A stretch of 64,000 nt of DNA from Microglena sp. YARC (GCA_022414725.1 CM039462.1:93863278-93927277), one strand, 5' to 3'; shown: positions 9,640 to 21,925, numbered from the stretch's first letter. Notes: generated by a model from the sequence alone, not told the origin. Made by a program: numbers and translations.

Positions 9640-11035
9640 GGCTTGGACCTGTGAAGGTGTTCTTGGATGGCTCGGAGGGTGAAGGTGGCTGGGGTGGTAG
9701 TGGTGGTGGGGCTGTGAGGGGGGGCTGGGACCGGCCAGGGTGGCATGGGGGGGATAAGGCTGACAGGGGCTGGTGGGACGGCTAGGGTGGCTGGGGGGAG
9801 GAAGCTTGGTGATGGGGAAAGGGCTCGCAGGTTAGAACCCGGGTGGTTAAGGTGGCTGGGACTGTGATGGGGGGCTGGGTATGGCCAGGGGTGTGTGATT
9901 AAGTGCTGGCTGGGGAAAAGAGGCATGTAAGGGATCGAGGCTTGCAGGGGACCGAGGCTTGCGAGGTTGAACCCGGTTTGGTATGGCTGGCTGGGACGGT
10001 GAAGGTATATGGGGACTGTGAGGGGTTGTAGGGGGGGGGAGAGGTGACTGGAGGCGGGGTGCTGGGGGAGAGGCTGGGATGATCAAGGTGGCTGGGGGAA
10101 CCGAGGCTTGTAAGGGATCGAGGCTTGCGAGGTAGGAACTTGGAGCTTGCGAGGTTGACCCGGTTGGGTATGGTGGCTGGGGACGGTGAAGGATATGGAC
10201 TGTGGAGGGGTTGTTAGGAGGGGGGAGAGTGTCTGGAGGCGGGGTGCTGGGGGCGGCTGGGGATGATCAAGTGGCTGGGGAACGAGGCGTACTAAGGGGA
10301 TCGAGGCTTGGCGAGGGGACCGAGGCTTGCGAGGTTGACCCGGTTGGTATGGCTGGTCTGGGACGGTGAAGGTGGCTGGGACATGTGGAGGGGTTGTAGT
10401 GGGGGGGAGATGACTGGAGGCGGAGTGCTGGGGGCGATGGGAAGGTCAGGGTGGCTGGGGGGCGGGATATAATGTAGGGTGATCGGTTGGCATTGCGGAG
10501 GGGATCGAGGCTTGCGAGATGTAGTGGGTTGGTTAAGAGTGGCTGAGACTGTGGGGGGTTTATAGGGGGTGGGAGAGGGTGATGTGAGGCGGAGGTGCTG
10601 GGGGCTCTGGGAAAGGGCCAGGGTGGCTGGGGGACGAGCGCGAGGGGACGAGAGTGGTGATCGAGGGCATGCGAGGGGGAATCGAGCCTTGCGAGGTTTA
10701 CTGGGTTGGTCAAGGTGGGGCGTGGGGGGGATGGCTCAGGGGGGCCGGTGATTGCCAGGTCTGGCTGGGGGAACGAAGCTATGTAAGGGGATCGAGGGCA
10801 ATGCGATGCGCGAAGTCGAGGCTTGCGAGATTTACCGAGTTGATCAGGGTAGGCTGAAGACTGTGTGTCGTTGGAGGAGGAGGACGAGGAGGAGGAGGAG
10901 AGCTGGGACGGTGAGAGTGGCTGGGATGATCACATAGAGCATCAGCTTCGGGCAGTAGGATGGCCCCAAGGCACAACAAGAGGGCGATGGCAGCAGTGCA
11001 AAGGCTGCCCTGGGCAGTCCCTGAGGCTCTGTCAT
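9640..11035 (-). pseudogene. Gene 2: degraded paralogue of the secreted proline-rich family
   Basis: On the minus strand, ATG at 11035 starts MTEPQGLPRAA. After a one-frame shift this continues as AIALLLCLGAILLPEADA, matching the gene 3 signal peptide almost residue for residue. Downstream, roughly 180-bp repeat units (about six between 10840 and 9950) would encode SPSQPYQPGQPRKPRSPRKP in the correct frame, the same rod type as gene 3. The frame is broken in nearly every unit, so no long product survives. The 5' flank is also homologous to that of gene 3. It converges with gene 1 on the gap. Either a decayed copy or an error-rich stretch at a scaffold edge; I favour decay but cannot prove it. 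Confidence 0.6.
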
Positions 11036-11195
11036 TGTTCAACAGCATCAGGGTTTCACTGCGAAGGCACTACAGCAAAAGATTTTGCACGCTAGAGTTC
11101 AGCTTTGAAATGTATGAAGGGACTATGAAGTCATGCATTAGTAATTCAATAGCAAAAATAGGCCTCCCACTTTAATTATGTCCGAATGAGTCTTT
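11036..11195 (-). promoter_or_regulatory. 5' flank of gene 2, conserved with gene 3
   Basis: Read on the minus strand, the flank holds ACTCATTCGGA (11181-11191), TTCATACATTTCAAA (11104-11118) and GTGAAACCCTGA (11048-11059). They occur in the same order and similar spacing as ACTCATTCGGA (26772), TTCACACATTTCAAA (26821) and GTGAACCCTGA (26877) before gene 3. The homology therefore extends at least 130-155 bases upstream of the start codons. It may include promoter elements or only shared ancestry of a duplicated block. Confidence 0.55.
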
Positions 11196-13439
11196 CCTCC
11201 TGCTTAAGTGGCGGGCGGACAAATATCTGGATAATTGATTAAACGAACTAGCATACAACGCAGACAGATAAAGAAAGTCCGTCATCTGGCATACAAATAA
11301 ATTAATGTTATTAGCGCAGAGTTGTCTCTATCATGATGTATGTGCAGGTAGCTAGGGTAGCCCCTGTGACGTTGGCCCCTACGCCACCCCAAACCCATCA
11401 CCCCTCCCTCCCTCTGGGCTCCCCCGGTCGCTCACCCTCCCTGGTGATTTTCCCAACCTCCTCTTTTGTCCATATCTCCTCGGCTTCCTCATTTACCCTC
11501 CCTCCATCTCTCTCCCTTCCTATCCACCCCCCCACCTCCAAAATAATTGGAAGGCCCATGACTGTTTTCTCAATGGGCAAGAAATAATCTTCATCTCTCA
11601 ACAAGCTCTATATATTTTTGCGGGCAGGGCATACATTTTTTCTGCCCCCCACCCCACCCCCCCCCCCCAGCCACCCCCACCCCCCACACCCCACCCGACC
11701 GGTTCTCAGTTTTGTGTCCACGTTCATCTTGGCAGTTGCTGTCTATTGCATTTAATAATAATGAATTGAAATCTGAAATTGTTTACAATCGGTATACAGG
11801 TTACACACAGACGTGAAAGTCAAGATACCATAGGTAAAGCCAGAGACTAGCTCTGTCTCGTCTTTAACATAATACATAATAATTATATATATAATTAAAT
11901 AATAATATAATAATTAATATAATTGTTAGAAGTTCATTACGCAGGTATGAGTCTTTGCATTTATATTGTCGATGGTAGTCACCGGGGACGTGGTCATTAG
12001 GCACAACGATGAAGGATCTCCGAGTCTCGACTTTGTATGCAGCTGATGCTTAGGCTAGTTAGATCCAAGCATACGTCAATGGTGAGCAGGCGGGGTTATG
12101 TAGCCCTTCACGCAGCGGGCTCACTTAAATCGAGGCTGCTGTGCAGTTTAGGCACCAATTTAGTAATCTTGTGATGTGGTGGGATTGTCAGATCGTTTAG
12201 TTACAGTTCTACCGGAGATCGTGTGTGCAGTATTGGGGGAGTGGTGACTGAATGTGATATTAGGTGCTCAAGACTAACTGGCACTGCCTGGTCATATGAT
12301 TTCGGTTATTCAGGTTCGCATCCCAGTTTGCCAGATGAGCGCAATACTTACGGAGCAACAGGATGTCCTCTCGACAGCACTGTCAGGTCAGTTCATCAAT
12401 TATCGTCGTGTCTACTCATAGTACCGCTTGCTCCAAGTCATCATAACCAAAGGGCCCTGATCACTTACGTTCCCTGTGGTAATTTCCTGTCTGCCCTTGG
12501 AAGAAGAGAGCACTTCCGGATTGACGGGAGGATACTAGGCCCCCCTGGGAAGGATAGTAGTTATCCTCGTGGTTGTCCGTTGTGTGGCCGAATGTCGGAG
12601 CTAAAAAAAGGCGAGACTACAGTAGTACTACCGTAGATAGGTAGAGCTGCATGGCGCGTCTTGGAGCGAAGACTAGGCGAGAACACTGTCCGACAGAAGC
12701 CTCCCGCAGTCCGCTGTCAGAGTACTTTGTCCGCTGAACTTGCTCATTTTCCATGTAGTCTGTGTAGAAATATTAGTATGGATATTAGCCGGATATGACC
12801 ACGATAAGCTGGTGCAGTAGGAGCGTGAGACAGAATTGTTCCAAAGGTAGGCTGGATCCAAGAACGCGAAATGAGGCGAAATGGGGCATCAGCTCGCGCA
12901 TACTAACGTAGTATTCGCGAAAGGGTGTCAAGGCAAGCAAACATCGAAACTCAAGTATTCGCTGGCGGGACAACATTCAGTTTAGCACTAGTACTAAGAG
13001 TTGGTAACAACCTGGAACCACTTACTATCTCTGGAGTACGGTACTGTAGAAGTGTAAGAACAGCTCCATGCAACAATTCGCCTTGCTTACTATTCCCCCT
13101 ATCCTCTAAACCCTGAGTCCTCTAAACCCTGAGTCAGCAACAGCCTCGATAAATCCGCCCAAGGCTATATATGTACACACGCATATTCAGTATGCACCTG
13201 ATAACTGGGTACAGGATAACTGACATACATTGCTGCTGCAACAGTCGAGGACGCAAGAATCCTTGCATCTTGTGTCAAGGAGTGACCACACCAGTGCCTG
13301 GTGCGTGAGCTATTTACTTATTTACCCTTACACTGACTGATAGGATATACAAGCAAGGTCAGAAAAGACGAACGAACCGCTTGAATATGGCCTGGATCAA
13401 GCTTGCCGAGCCCGGTGCAAATCATGAATAGTACAAAAA
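11196..13439. other. Anonymous stretch with low-complexity patches
   Basis: No gene recognised. The stretch holds a C-rich run (11645-11700), a diverged copy of repeat family G (GAAATTGTTTACAATC...GACGTGAA...GCCAGAGACTAGC, about 11765-11860) and an AT-only block (11876-11935). Open frames such as 12223-12636 have no recognisable protein features. Confidence 0.5.
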
Positions 13440-13639
13440 CAGGGGTAGAATCAAAAGCGCGCTTGGTTGAGGCTTTTGAGCGCTGACTTTTTGACGCCCT
13501 CTGCGCTTTAAGCGCAGTTTTTTGCAACTCCCTGTGGGCGCAGCAAGCAATTTTGCGCTTTTTTGCATACAAAGCGCAGTTTTTTGTTGTTTTTGAGTGC
13601 GCTAAAGCGCTGGCCAATTCGGCAATTTGAAGCACCCTG
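13440..13639 (-). mobile_element. MITE-A copy 1 (hAT-type, 200 bp)
   Basis: Ends CAGGGGTAGAATCAAAA and TTTGAAGCACCCTG are inverted repeats. The interior carries the family hallmark GCGCTTTAAGCGCAG, TTGCAACTCCCTGTGGGCGC and GCGCTAAAGCGC, reversed relative to the copy at 63180. GTACAAAA lies at both sides (13431-13438 and 13640-13647), an 8-bp target duplication with one extra A at the left junction. No coding capacity. Confidence 0.85.
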
Positions 13640-14004
13640 GTACAAAAGCATAACATGGAAGCCTTTCACAATCAATCGATCAATAAATAAATAAATAGAC
13701 AAATCAGTCAATCAATCAATCCCAAACCAGCAATTATAATAAGGGCAAGAACGCGCAAGGGATGTATGTTGATTCCCTAATAATAATTATCGTCTTTATC
13801 GCCCTGTCCCGAACAAGGTAAATCATACGAGGTGTGTCAAGGTCGATTATTCCCTCATTAATTAGGAATAAATTACCGGCAATTGAAATATGTTGATGAT
13901 CCTTGCGCAAAACGCAAATAAGCGGAAATAACTCCAGGTCACTTTCAATTAAATGAAAAAAGTGATTTGTTCGAGTTACATTTGTCTGGTAATACTTTTT
14001 TTTA

Positions 14005-14110
14005 CTGCCGAAAACGGCGAGCAGCCAAATTGCTGGCTGAAGCTATGTAGCCAAGTTCAAGTTCAAATTCAATTGAGGGCGCCTGGAGGCGCGTCCCAAA
14101 TGAAATTATC
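14005..14110 (+). repeat. Dispersed repeat family J, copy 1
   Basis: GCAGCCAAATTGCTGGCTG, then TGTAGCCAAGTTCAAGTTC and GGGCGCCTGGAGGCGCGTCC. The same modules recur at about 16345-16490 inside the LTR element, where they are split by about 70 extra bases. AAATTGCTGGCTG and GGCGCCTGGAGGCGCG are both partly palindromic. Class unknown. Confidence 0.55.
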
Positions 14111-14340
14111 AGAGTTCAGAATTGAATTGATCTAAATCGATTTTAATTTAATTTGATTTAATGTTACGTTATTGTAATTTAATTGTATGTAATTTTATCA
14201 AATTGAATTCCCTTGACGTAAATTGAAAGCTTTTGATTGATTTGAATTGTATTAATTCGAATTTTGATGAATTTATTTCATTGCATGTAATAAAAATCAA
14301 AAGACGTAATAACATCCTGGGCCCATTTCAATCCGAACAA

Positions 14341-14530
14341 GTCCTATGCAGCGTCGCAAGCGACGCGGAAAATTGGCGGAGTGTGTTGGCAACGGAACGA
14401 TAGGTGGCAATGATGGAGCTGACCGAAGCGAGTTAATTACGCGACCGTTGGATGACGTGTCAGGCTTCAAGAAATATTTTGGTCGGACAGACGGACAAAT
14501 GGGTAACCCTGGGGACTCTCCGCCAAAAAA
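14341..14530 (+). repeat. Dispersed repeat family K, copy 1
   Basis: Starts TCCTATGCAGCGTCGCAAGC and continues through AAAATTGGCGGAG, GAGCTGACCGAAG, TGACGTGTCAGGCTTC and GGACAGACGGACAA to GGGGACTC and an A-run. Related copies: 37868-38125 and a longer one at 32946-33276. All three end near an A-run followed by GTGA or TGA, suggesting a retroposon 3' end. No coding capacity seen. Confidence 0.6.
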
Positions 14531-14540
14531 GTGAGCACGG

Positions 14541-14869
14541 TGTCAGCATGAATTGCGGTGCTCTCACGCGTTTTATGACTTGGTGACTACTTCTGTACTT
14601 CCTTAGAACTATCGGCTCTCCCAGTCCTGTGCCAGCTTCCCGTAGACTGTGTCCTCCCTGAGTGACTCAGTGACAGCTTCCTGTCACCTGCGTCACCGGT
14701 CTAGCCTGTACCCTGTGAGGTTCCTGGCTGCCGCCTCCTTTCACCACTGGTGCCCCTTGATGGGTCTCCAGTGCTTGTAATGCTATTCTCGTCTCCGCAT
14801 ATATAGATTGGCGCGTCTGCTCACGCAAGCTTCTTTGTTCCACTCTCCGGAGTGTTATTCAAGCTGATA
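14541..14869 (+). repeat. 5' LTR
   Basis: 329 bp beginning TGTCAGCATGAATTG and ending CAAGCTGATA; the terminal GCTGATA is a one-base variant of the inverted TGTCAGC start. A TATA-like CATATATAG at 14799-14807 is the likely promoter core. I could not recognise a tRNA primer-binding site in the bases that follow (GTTATACGTCC). Confidence 0.92.
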
Positions 14870-14950
14870 GGTTATACGTCCTTCATTTACTACCACTGCT
14901 TTTCGATTGCAACTTCCGCGAGGGCCTCCCGCTAATTTTGAGAAAACTCC

Positions 14951-16006
14951 ATGACAAGAATGGTCTTTCTTGGACGCGCGGGGATGCGCAGTTATCATTA
15001 TCAGCAATGGCTGCGACCGAGTCCTTCCAACGGAGGACCCGGCCCTCTTGATGATTGGCTAGATGTTTGTGCGCCAGCGGCCTCTGCTAGCGGTCATGAG
15101 AGTCCTTCCGCCATCGTGGAAGTAACCCCCCCAATCAATCCTCCAACTTTGCGGCTCCTTCTGCTACTGTCGCGACGCCTCTTTCCTGAGGTTTTGAGGA
15201 CGTTTCTGATGCGTCTCTGCTGTGTTTCTACTCAGACCATCCAGTATGCACGGGCGCCTCCACCGCCAGCTGCTCGATTATATGATGATGACTGTGGCGA
15301 TGATGACTTTGATGATGATGATGATGAACTGCAGAGTGCTACGAGTGGTGACTTCGGTGGCGTTACTCCATCTACTGCTACTCGTGTGTTTCACAATGCC
15401 ACCGTCTCACCATTGTATGAACCTTCATCGGCCCCTGCTCTTGCGCCTTCCCGGAGTATAAGCCTGACCCTCTTCTGCGCCTCTACTTTGCGCCCTTCCA
15501 CCGATCCACCCGGAGGTGGCCAGGCCGTCTTTGATGCAGAGGTCTGCGTCCTTCACCTTGCCTATGGAGCGAGGTCTTACTGGCTACAATACCCGTGCTC
15601 GAGAGGCTGCTGCTACAGCTGTCCGCACATCCTCTGCTGGCACTTCGCAGGAGCCCCCTCCCCCTCCGCCGGTGGAGCTGCCACCTGCTCTTGGCCCTCC
15701 GCCTCCTGTGCGTCCTTCGCTGTCATGCATGTCTTGGGAGCATCTGCTTACTGGAGGACCTCCTCTGCTCCTGCGGTTGCAGGACTCACTCGGGGAAGTC
15801 GACAGATCGCTAAATGCGTACGAGCGCAGCGGAATGCACGCGGAACGCACGCGGGGTCCGCGATTAGTCATAGTCCTTTAATGACCTGCACTTCTTCTGA
15901 CTCTACGGTAAGCCCTATACCCGCGTCGCGTGTAGCTCAGAATCCCGAGACATTTCGCCTGCATTTCGCCAAGGCGGATTGTCGTCGAAATGTCTCAGAC
16001 TTCTGA
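14951..16006 (+). other. 351-codon open frame after the 5' LTR, unassigned
   Basis: An open frame starts 82 bases after the LTR. It lacks gag, protease or other recognisable motifs. Part of it encodes an Asp run (DDDDDE-like) from GATGAT repeats, and the Ser/Ala/Cys-rich composition changes by frame. It may be a frame-shifted relic of the true N-terminal gag or leader of the retrotransposon. I do not call a product. Confidence 0.2.
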
Positions 16007-16125
16007 GATATTTCGACGGCATATCGCCACGCACGGCGGCTTGTGCACGGTAATGAGGCGAAATGTTCGGTCTTCTAAGACATTTCGCCTGTACTTCGCC
16101 TGCATGGCCGTTTGGGCATGGTGGT
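15935..16125. repeat. Clustered CATTTCGCC / GGCGAAATG inverted motifs
   Basis: GAGACATTTCGCCTGCATTTCGCC, GTCGAAATGTCTC and GAGGCGAAATG alternate in both orientations over about 190 bases. Diverged relatives occur at 21270-21330 and 21785-21880, bracketing the ~6-kb interior that separates this point from gag. They may be ends of nested elements, but I could not define target duplications. Confidence 0.4.
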
Positions 16126-16344
16126 CGGAGAGGTCACATTTTCAGGAATATTTTCCAGGAGCATTTCTCAATTACATCAAGAGTCGAGGAGATAGATTAC
16201 ATACATGATAAACTATGCATCCATTAACCTATTGATCTACCTATATATCTATGTAAGCATCCTTACACATGTACGGTACATCCACTACAGCCCATATATT
16301 TCCTCTATATCCATTAACCATAGACAGACAGCAAGCAAAAACGA

Positions 16345-16490
16345 GCAGCCAAATTGCTGGCTGGAGCCATGTAGCTAATTAAGTTCAAGTACAAGTATAT
16401 ACGCAGCCAGCAGGCAGCTATCTATTTGTCTACTTATTATGAAAACATAGGCCTATATATTAAGGGCGCCTGGAGGCGCGTCCCGAATGA
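16345..16490 (+). repeat. Repeat family J, copy 2
   Basis: GAGCAGCCAAATTGCTGGCTGG and GGGCGCCTGGAGGCGCGTCCC match the copy at 14005-14110, with about 70 bases of AT-rich sequence between the two modules. Confidence 0.55.
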
Positions 16491-17599
16491 ATGATTCGAA
16501 TCCTAAATTCAGTGTATTTTAATTAATTGAATTGTATTTAATGTTGTGATATTTTTATTCGATTTATTCCTTTCCATTTACGGTAATTAAATTAACGTGA
16601 TTTAAATGCATGTAACTGCTTTAAATTGTATCAATTCTAATAGGATTAAATTTGAACGGTGCCTGGAGGCTTTAAATTAATTGAAGACCAATGAATCGAT
16701 TGTTGATTTAGCATTGTTAACTATTAAGTGACGAAAAGAGAGATTTTGAAGGGTTGTTGAATTTTAAGCAGTATTGAACGTTTGTGTAATGTTATAAAAT
16801 GCATGAATTTAGATTGACTTGTTTTTAAAGAATTTGATGCAAGAAAAATGAGGCCAATCAGGTATCTGGTTGATTTTACGGAATTTGTACAAGGTATTGC
16901 ATGTTTCCGCCCAGCCCAGACTGTGAAACGTATGTCCCGTCTTCCTGAACGGGTTTTGGCCAGCGGCAGGTGGCGTGGCTTGCCCCTGCCCCGCCCCTGC
17001 CCACGCACGGCCCTGAGGTGGGGTCCGAGGGCTAATTATAGCACAAGTGCCCTAGGGGATTGTTTCTTCCATTGTGATGCGTACATGTTTCGCCTTGGTT
17101 TTTTGACGACTATTCTGTTCCCCAACCTATGTATACGCACATGTTTAAGTGGTTCAAATCTGAAATGTTACCTCAATGCACCCTTAAATCAAATTGTGAA
17201 CCGTTAATTGTAGCTTTTGGCCAACCTGAAGCTCCTTTTCGTGTGAATTGCGATGCTCATATTTGCTCTGCTGAGAATTTTCCCCGGTATAAATAAGTCT
17301 TATAATTCATCAAAAATATAGAATGTTCAACTTTTTGATGTTTTTCATAAAACCTGAAAAATTGGTCTGTGACACTAACTAACTAACGGACGGACATTTT
17401 AATGGGGCTAATCCCTCTTCAAAAAATCTGGAGATTTTTTTCATTCGGGTATCCACCAAGAATAAATGCCCAATCAAAGCTATACATCTATACATATTCG
17501 CTGATTCTATTTTATATTTCCATCTTCAGCATGTGTAGTTCCTTCGTGGCAACAATCTTCATCGCAGCCGTAGCATTTCCATCCATCCTTTTGCCCTGC

Positions 17600-19440
17600 A
17601 AGACATGCAAAGCAGGGCATGCGTTAGAGAGCAACCAATGGCAGGGTTAATGGCAAGGGGCAGGACGGTGATGAGCAGAGCATGGCATGCGTTACATAGC
17701 AACCAATGGCAGGGAGCATGGCAAGGGGCATGCATGTGCTAAACAGTGCAGAGCAGGCATTATAGAGCAATGAATGGCAGGGAGCACGGTAAGGGGCAGG
17801 GATGCGATAAGCAGATCAGGGCATGTGTTAGAGAGCAAAGCAGGGAAGGGAGCAAAGTACGCCTGGAAAGTGATGATCAGAGAAGGGCATGCGTTCAAGA
17901 GGATGGAAGGGAAGGGAGCACGGCAAGGGGCAGGACCACAGTGATGAGCATAGTAAGGCATGCATTTGAGAACCAAGAGCATGGATAATGGCAATTGCCA
18001 GTATCCATGCCCTTCTTTAACGCCTGCCCTGCTCTGCTCATCACTGTCGTCCTGCCCTTTGCCCCTCTTTGCTCTCTGACGCCTGCCCTGCTCTGCTCAT
18101 CACTGTCGTCCTGCCCCTCGCCATTATCCCTGCCCCTCTTTGCTCTCTGACGCCTGCCCTGCTCTGCTCATCACTGTCGTCCTGCCCCTCGCCATTATCC
18201 CTGCCCCTCTTTGCTCTCTAACGCCTTCCCTGCTCTGCTCATCACTGTCGTCTTGCCCGTTGCCATTATCCCTGCCCCTCCTTGCTCTCTAACGCCTGGC
18301 CTGCTCTGCTCAACACTGTCGCCTTGCCCCTCGCCATTATCCCTGCCCCTCTTTGCTCTCTAACGCCTGCCCTGCCTTGTTCATCACTGTCCTCCTGCCC
18401 CTTGCCATTATCCCTGCCCCTCTTTGCTCTCTAACGCCTGCCCTGCTCTGCTCAACACTGTCCTCCTACCCCTTGCCATTATCCCTGCCCCTCTTTGCTC
18501 TCTTACGCCTTCCCTTCTCTGCTCATCACTGTCATCCTGCCCCTTGCCATTATCCCTGCCCCTCTTTGCTCTCTAACGCCTTCCCTTCTCTGCTCATCAC
18601 TGTCATACTGCCCCTCGCCATTATCCCTTCCAGCTGGTTTGTACTCACGAGAGCAAAGAGTGGCAGGGATAATGGCAAGGGGCAAGACGAGAGTGATAAG
18701 CAAAGCGGGGCAGGCGTAAGAGAGCAAAGAGGGGCAGGGATAATGGCGAGTGGCAAGACGACAGTGATGAACAAGGCAGGGCAGGCGTTAGAGTGCAAAG
18801 AGGGGCATGGATAATGGTAAGGGCAGGACGACAGTGTTGAGCAGAGCAGAGCAGGCGTTAGAGAGCAAAGATGGGCAGGGATAATGGCAAAGGACAGGAC
18901 GACAGTGATGAGCAGGGCAGGGCAGGCGTTAGAGAGCAAAGAGGGGCAGGGATAATGGCAAGGGGCAGGATGACAGTGATGAGCAGAGAAGGGAAGGCGT
19001 TAAAGAGCAAAAGAGGGCAGGGATAATGGCAAGGGGCAGGAGGACAGTGTTGAGCAGAGCGGGGCAGGCATTAGAGAGCAAAGAGGGGCAGTGTCAATGG
19101 CAAGGGGCAGGACGACAGTGATGAACAAGGCAGGGCAGGCGTTAGAGAGCAAAGAGGGGCAGGGATAATGGAAAGGGGCAAGGCGACAGTGATGAGCAGA
19201 TCAGGCCAGGCGTTAGAGAGCAAGGAGGGGCAGGGATAATGGCAAAGGGCAAGATGACAGTGACGAGCAGGGCAGGGCAGGCGTTAGAGAGCAAGGAAGG
19301 GCAGGGAGCACGGATAAGGGCAGGATGGTGATTAGCAGGGCATGGCCTGCGTTACAGAGCAATGAAGGGCAGGGAGAATGGCAAGGGGCAGGACAGTGAC
19401 GTGCAGAGCAGGGTGCGTTAGAGATCAATGAAGGGCAGTA
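17600..19440. repeat. 71-bp satellite in head-to-head arrangement
   Basis: The unit runs GAGAGCAAAGAGGGGCAGGG, ATAATGGCAAGGGGCAGGAC, GACAGTGATGAGCAGAGCAG, GGCAGGCGTTA, about 71 bp. Roughly eleven units lie forward at 18650-19440, about nine lie reversed at 18005-18640, and a more diverged forward block lies at 17600-17995. The switch point is CTTCCAGCTGGTTTGTACTC near 18628-18648. The two main arms could pair as a large palindrome. Long open frames across it repeat the same residues on both strands and are not genes. It lies inside the LTR element. Confidence 0.85.
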
Positions 19441-19539
19441 CATAGACAGAGGCATAGTACAGATGCAGTTACAGAGACGATGGCAGAGACAGTGATACAA
19501 ACATAGACAGATGCACGTGAGCACCACCTAAGCATGAAT

Positions 19540-20140
19540 CAAGACATAATTCGCTATGCCACACAATTGTTGCGAAACCGCACCTACAAGCAAGCTTCAC
19601 TTATTACTTACGTTGTTGTCCAAAAGCCTCATGTGACAGTGGAACATCAGAACTGGGAGGGAAGACAGAGCAATGGTCCCTGCAAATACAGAATGCAGGC
19701 ATAGTTAAATTAAGTAGCACCCTTTACTTCTTATTTGATGATAGTTTAAAGCCCCCTTCTCTTGTGTCAACAATGGCCAAGCGCTCAAGCAGACTGACAA
19801 GCAAGTATTCATGCGTGCAACAGATAGGCATGCAAGCAACCAAGCCACTTTCCCATGGGCTGAACACTCTATGCCTAGCACCTCCAAGCTGCAGTCACCA
19901 TCCAGATAGTCAGCCAATCAGTCACCAGGGATGAAGACAGAAAGGCAGGCATACAGACATGAATGCAACAAAAGGAGGCATGCAAGCAGGTGGACACTAT
20001 TTAGGCATGTGATCAAGTCAGAATTCCCTAGGCCACATTGTTGTGAAACCCTACCTACAAGCAACCTTCAGACCGCTACCAGACAGAGCATGGGTCCCTG
20101 CAAAAAAGAAGGGCGGGCATAGTTACATTTATTGACACCC
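19540..20140. repeat. Diverged direct duplication inside the LTR element
   Basis: Sequence 19540-19720 (ending CCACACAATTGTTGCGAAACCGC, CCTACAAGCAAGCTTCA, GGTCCCTGCAAA, GGCATAGTTA, CACCCTTT) recurs at about 19990-20145 in the same order with substitutions and deletions. No coding signal. Confidence 0.55.
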
Positions 20141-20523
20141 TTTGTGCTGTTTTTGCGTATTGGTAGGGAGATCCCCCTGGAAGTCCAACCTGCCTTAAGC
20201 TTAGGTACCTGAACCTCAGGTCCTACCCCAGCCTTGCATTGTCCACACTTGCCTAAGTTTACCATGCAGAATGGATCTGGAAGACCCAAGCATAAAGACA
20301 AGGTTGGACTGTCACCCAACACCCAGCAAAGCAAGGAGAACCAGTCTCCACAACAACACAAGAGGTAACGTGCCAAGACTGCCACAACTACTAGGAGTGA
20401 ACCCAATGTGAAGATGCATGCCGTGGACATGGGTCTAGTGCGTCAGCCAAATAGACACAGTGCTGCCACCATCTATCATGAAGGGTCTCAAGGGATAATT
20501 GCCACGCATGATCTCCTGATACA

Positions 20524-20985
20524 ATGCTCAAGGGCACCATGCAGCCAGGGCAGTGCATGATCCAACTAGAGTGTAAGGCCCCGTGTCCTTTAAAGCTCTA
20601 CTCAGGCCCAGGCGAGAACAGGTGGAAGTATGACTCACATAAGAGTTGGGAGCAAGTTGTCCCAGCATCCTACTTTGCACAGTGCCAACTAATCATGCTG
20701 CCATCCCAAGCTGAAGTCATGCTCCTGGCACAGCAGACTCCACATACCACCATATTTGACCGTGTACAGAGCAACGTCGAGTGGGCTGCCGAGATGCTGC
20801 AATGTATGCAGCTTTATGCGGTGGCAGTACAGCAGCGCCGACCGGGCTTCCTGGTTGAGGAGTTGACGACGCAAGGGCCGCTGGCTGCAAGATACCATGC
20901 CTCCAGCACTGACAACCTACACAGGTCTAGCATAGACGGATCGGTTGCGAGAATTAGCGGCACCGATGTAAGGGAACTTGTGTAG
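20524..20985 (+). other. 153-codon open frame, unassigned
   Basis: Composition is protein-like (mixed hydrophobic and polar, few repeats) and differs from the surrounding low-complexity DNA, for example SWEQVVPASYFAQCQ and VEWAAEMLQCMQLYAVAVQQ. I recognise no family. It lies in the interior of the LTR element upstream of gag, so it could be a captured host exon or an extra retroelement frame. No splice sites were confirmed. Confidence 0.3.
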
Positions 20986-21925
20986 GAGAGAGGACAGAGC
21001 ATTTGTCAAATTTTCAAAAACAATCTGACGCACTACTTCGCGCTTTGTCCACGCGGAAGGCGGAAGAAAGGCGTTGCGCAGTAATACTGAAAAGAAATCT
21101 GGAAAGAAAGGAGGGAATAAAGCAGGACGCCAGAAATATCAAGTAGCAAAAAACACATGCTTTGGGCGAGGGAGGGAAGAATATGAGGTAGGAGTACGAG
21201 AGGTACAAGGTTGGCGTGGCTTACCTTAGCCATACTGCAAAGGCTCCAATCAGAGGGCTCTAATCGTACGGCCATTTCGCCATGCCGCGTCCAATCCGCC
21301 TTGGCAAAATGTACGTGAAAGGCTGGTGAAAGGAAACCCTGCGAAAACATCTATCAAAATTAGTAAGAGCACTGACAGGTCATCGCGTCACACTAATATT
21401 TCAGTGTGACTTAGGCTTTCATCATAGTGATTAAAATCGTCCTGGTTTCGCCCTACAACAGCGCCATTTTCGACGCATGCAGCGAAAGCACATAGGTGAC
21501 TTCGGGTGTCCCTTTTCCCGAATGAAAGCTATTCGCCAACAAGTAGTTCGCGCTAGTACTTCGTTGCCTAATTGTTCACCCTATCTCGGAATCGCTGGCA
21601 GAGCTTGGCAGGTTCGCAAGATTGACCCCTCGAAAAGGTTGCTAACAGACCCTCGAGAGACAGAAAGCTGCATACCCCTTCGCGTATTACAACTCAGTAG
21701 TTAACGTGCGATCGAGGAGTTATTGGTCACGCTTCAGTCTACGAATAGTTCTGGGTGTCTGTCGGGATCGCTAGTTTGCGGTGAGCCGAGACATTTCGTC
21801 CACTGTACGCCTACATTTATCTGTAGTTCCGCTGCAAATCGTGTCTTTCGCCTACATTTAGCGAAATTGTCACTTCCCCGAGTGACTGCCGTCGTATCCG
21901 CCAGGAGCACCACTAAGGGGACTCC

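Noticed and set aside
12223..12636. 137-codon open frame in the anonymous 12-kb region
   Set aside because: No recognisable motif, no splice context, and composition like the surrounding DNA.
15222..15881. Alternative overlapping open frames after the 5' LTR, including a Met/Asp run
   Set aside because: Several frames are open over the same GC-rich stretch and none shows gag motifs; I kept only a low-confidence note for the longest.
18353..18814. Open frames such as 18353-18814 with hydrophobic repeats (PALLCS...LPLAIIPAP)
   Set aside because: They repeat with the 71-bp satellite and appear on both strands; no start or splice context.
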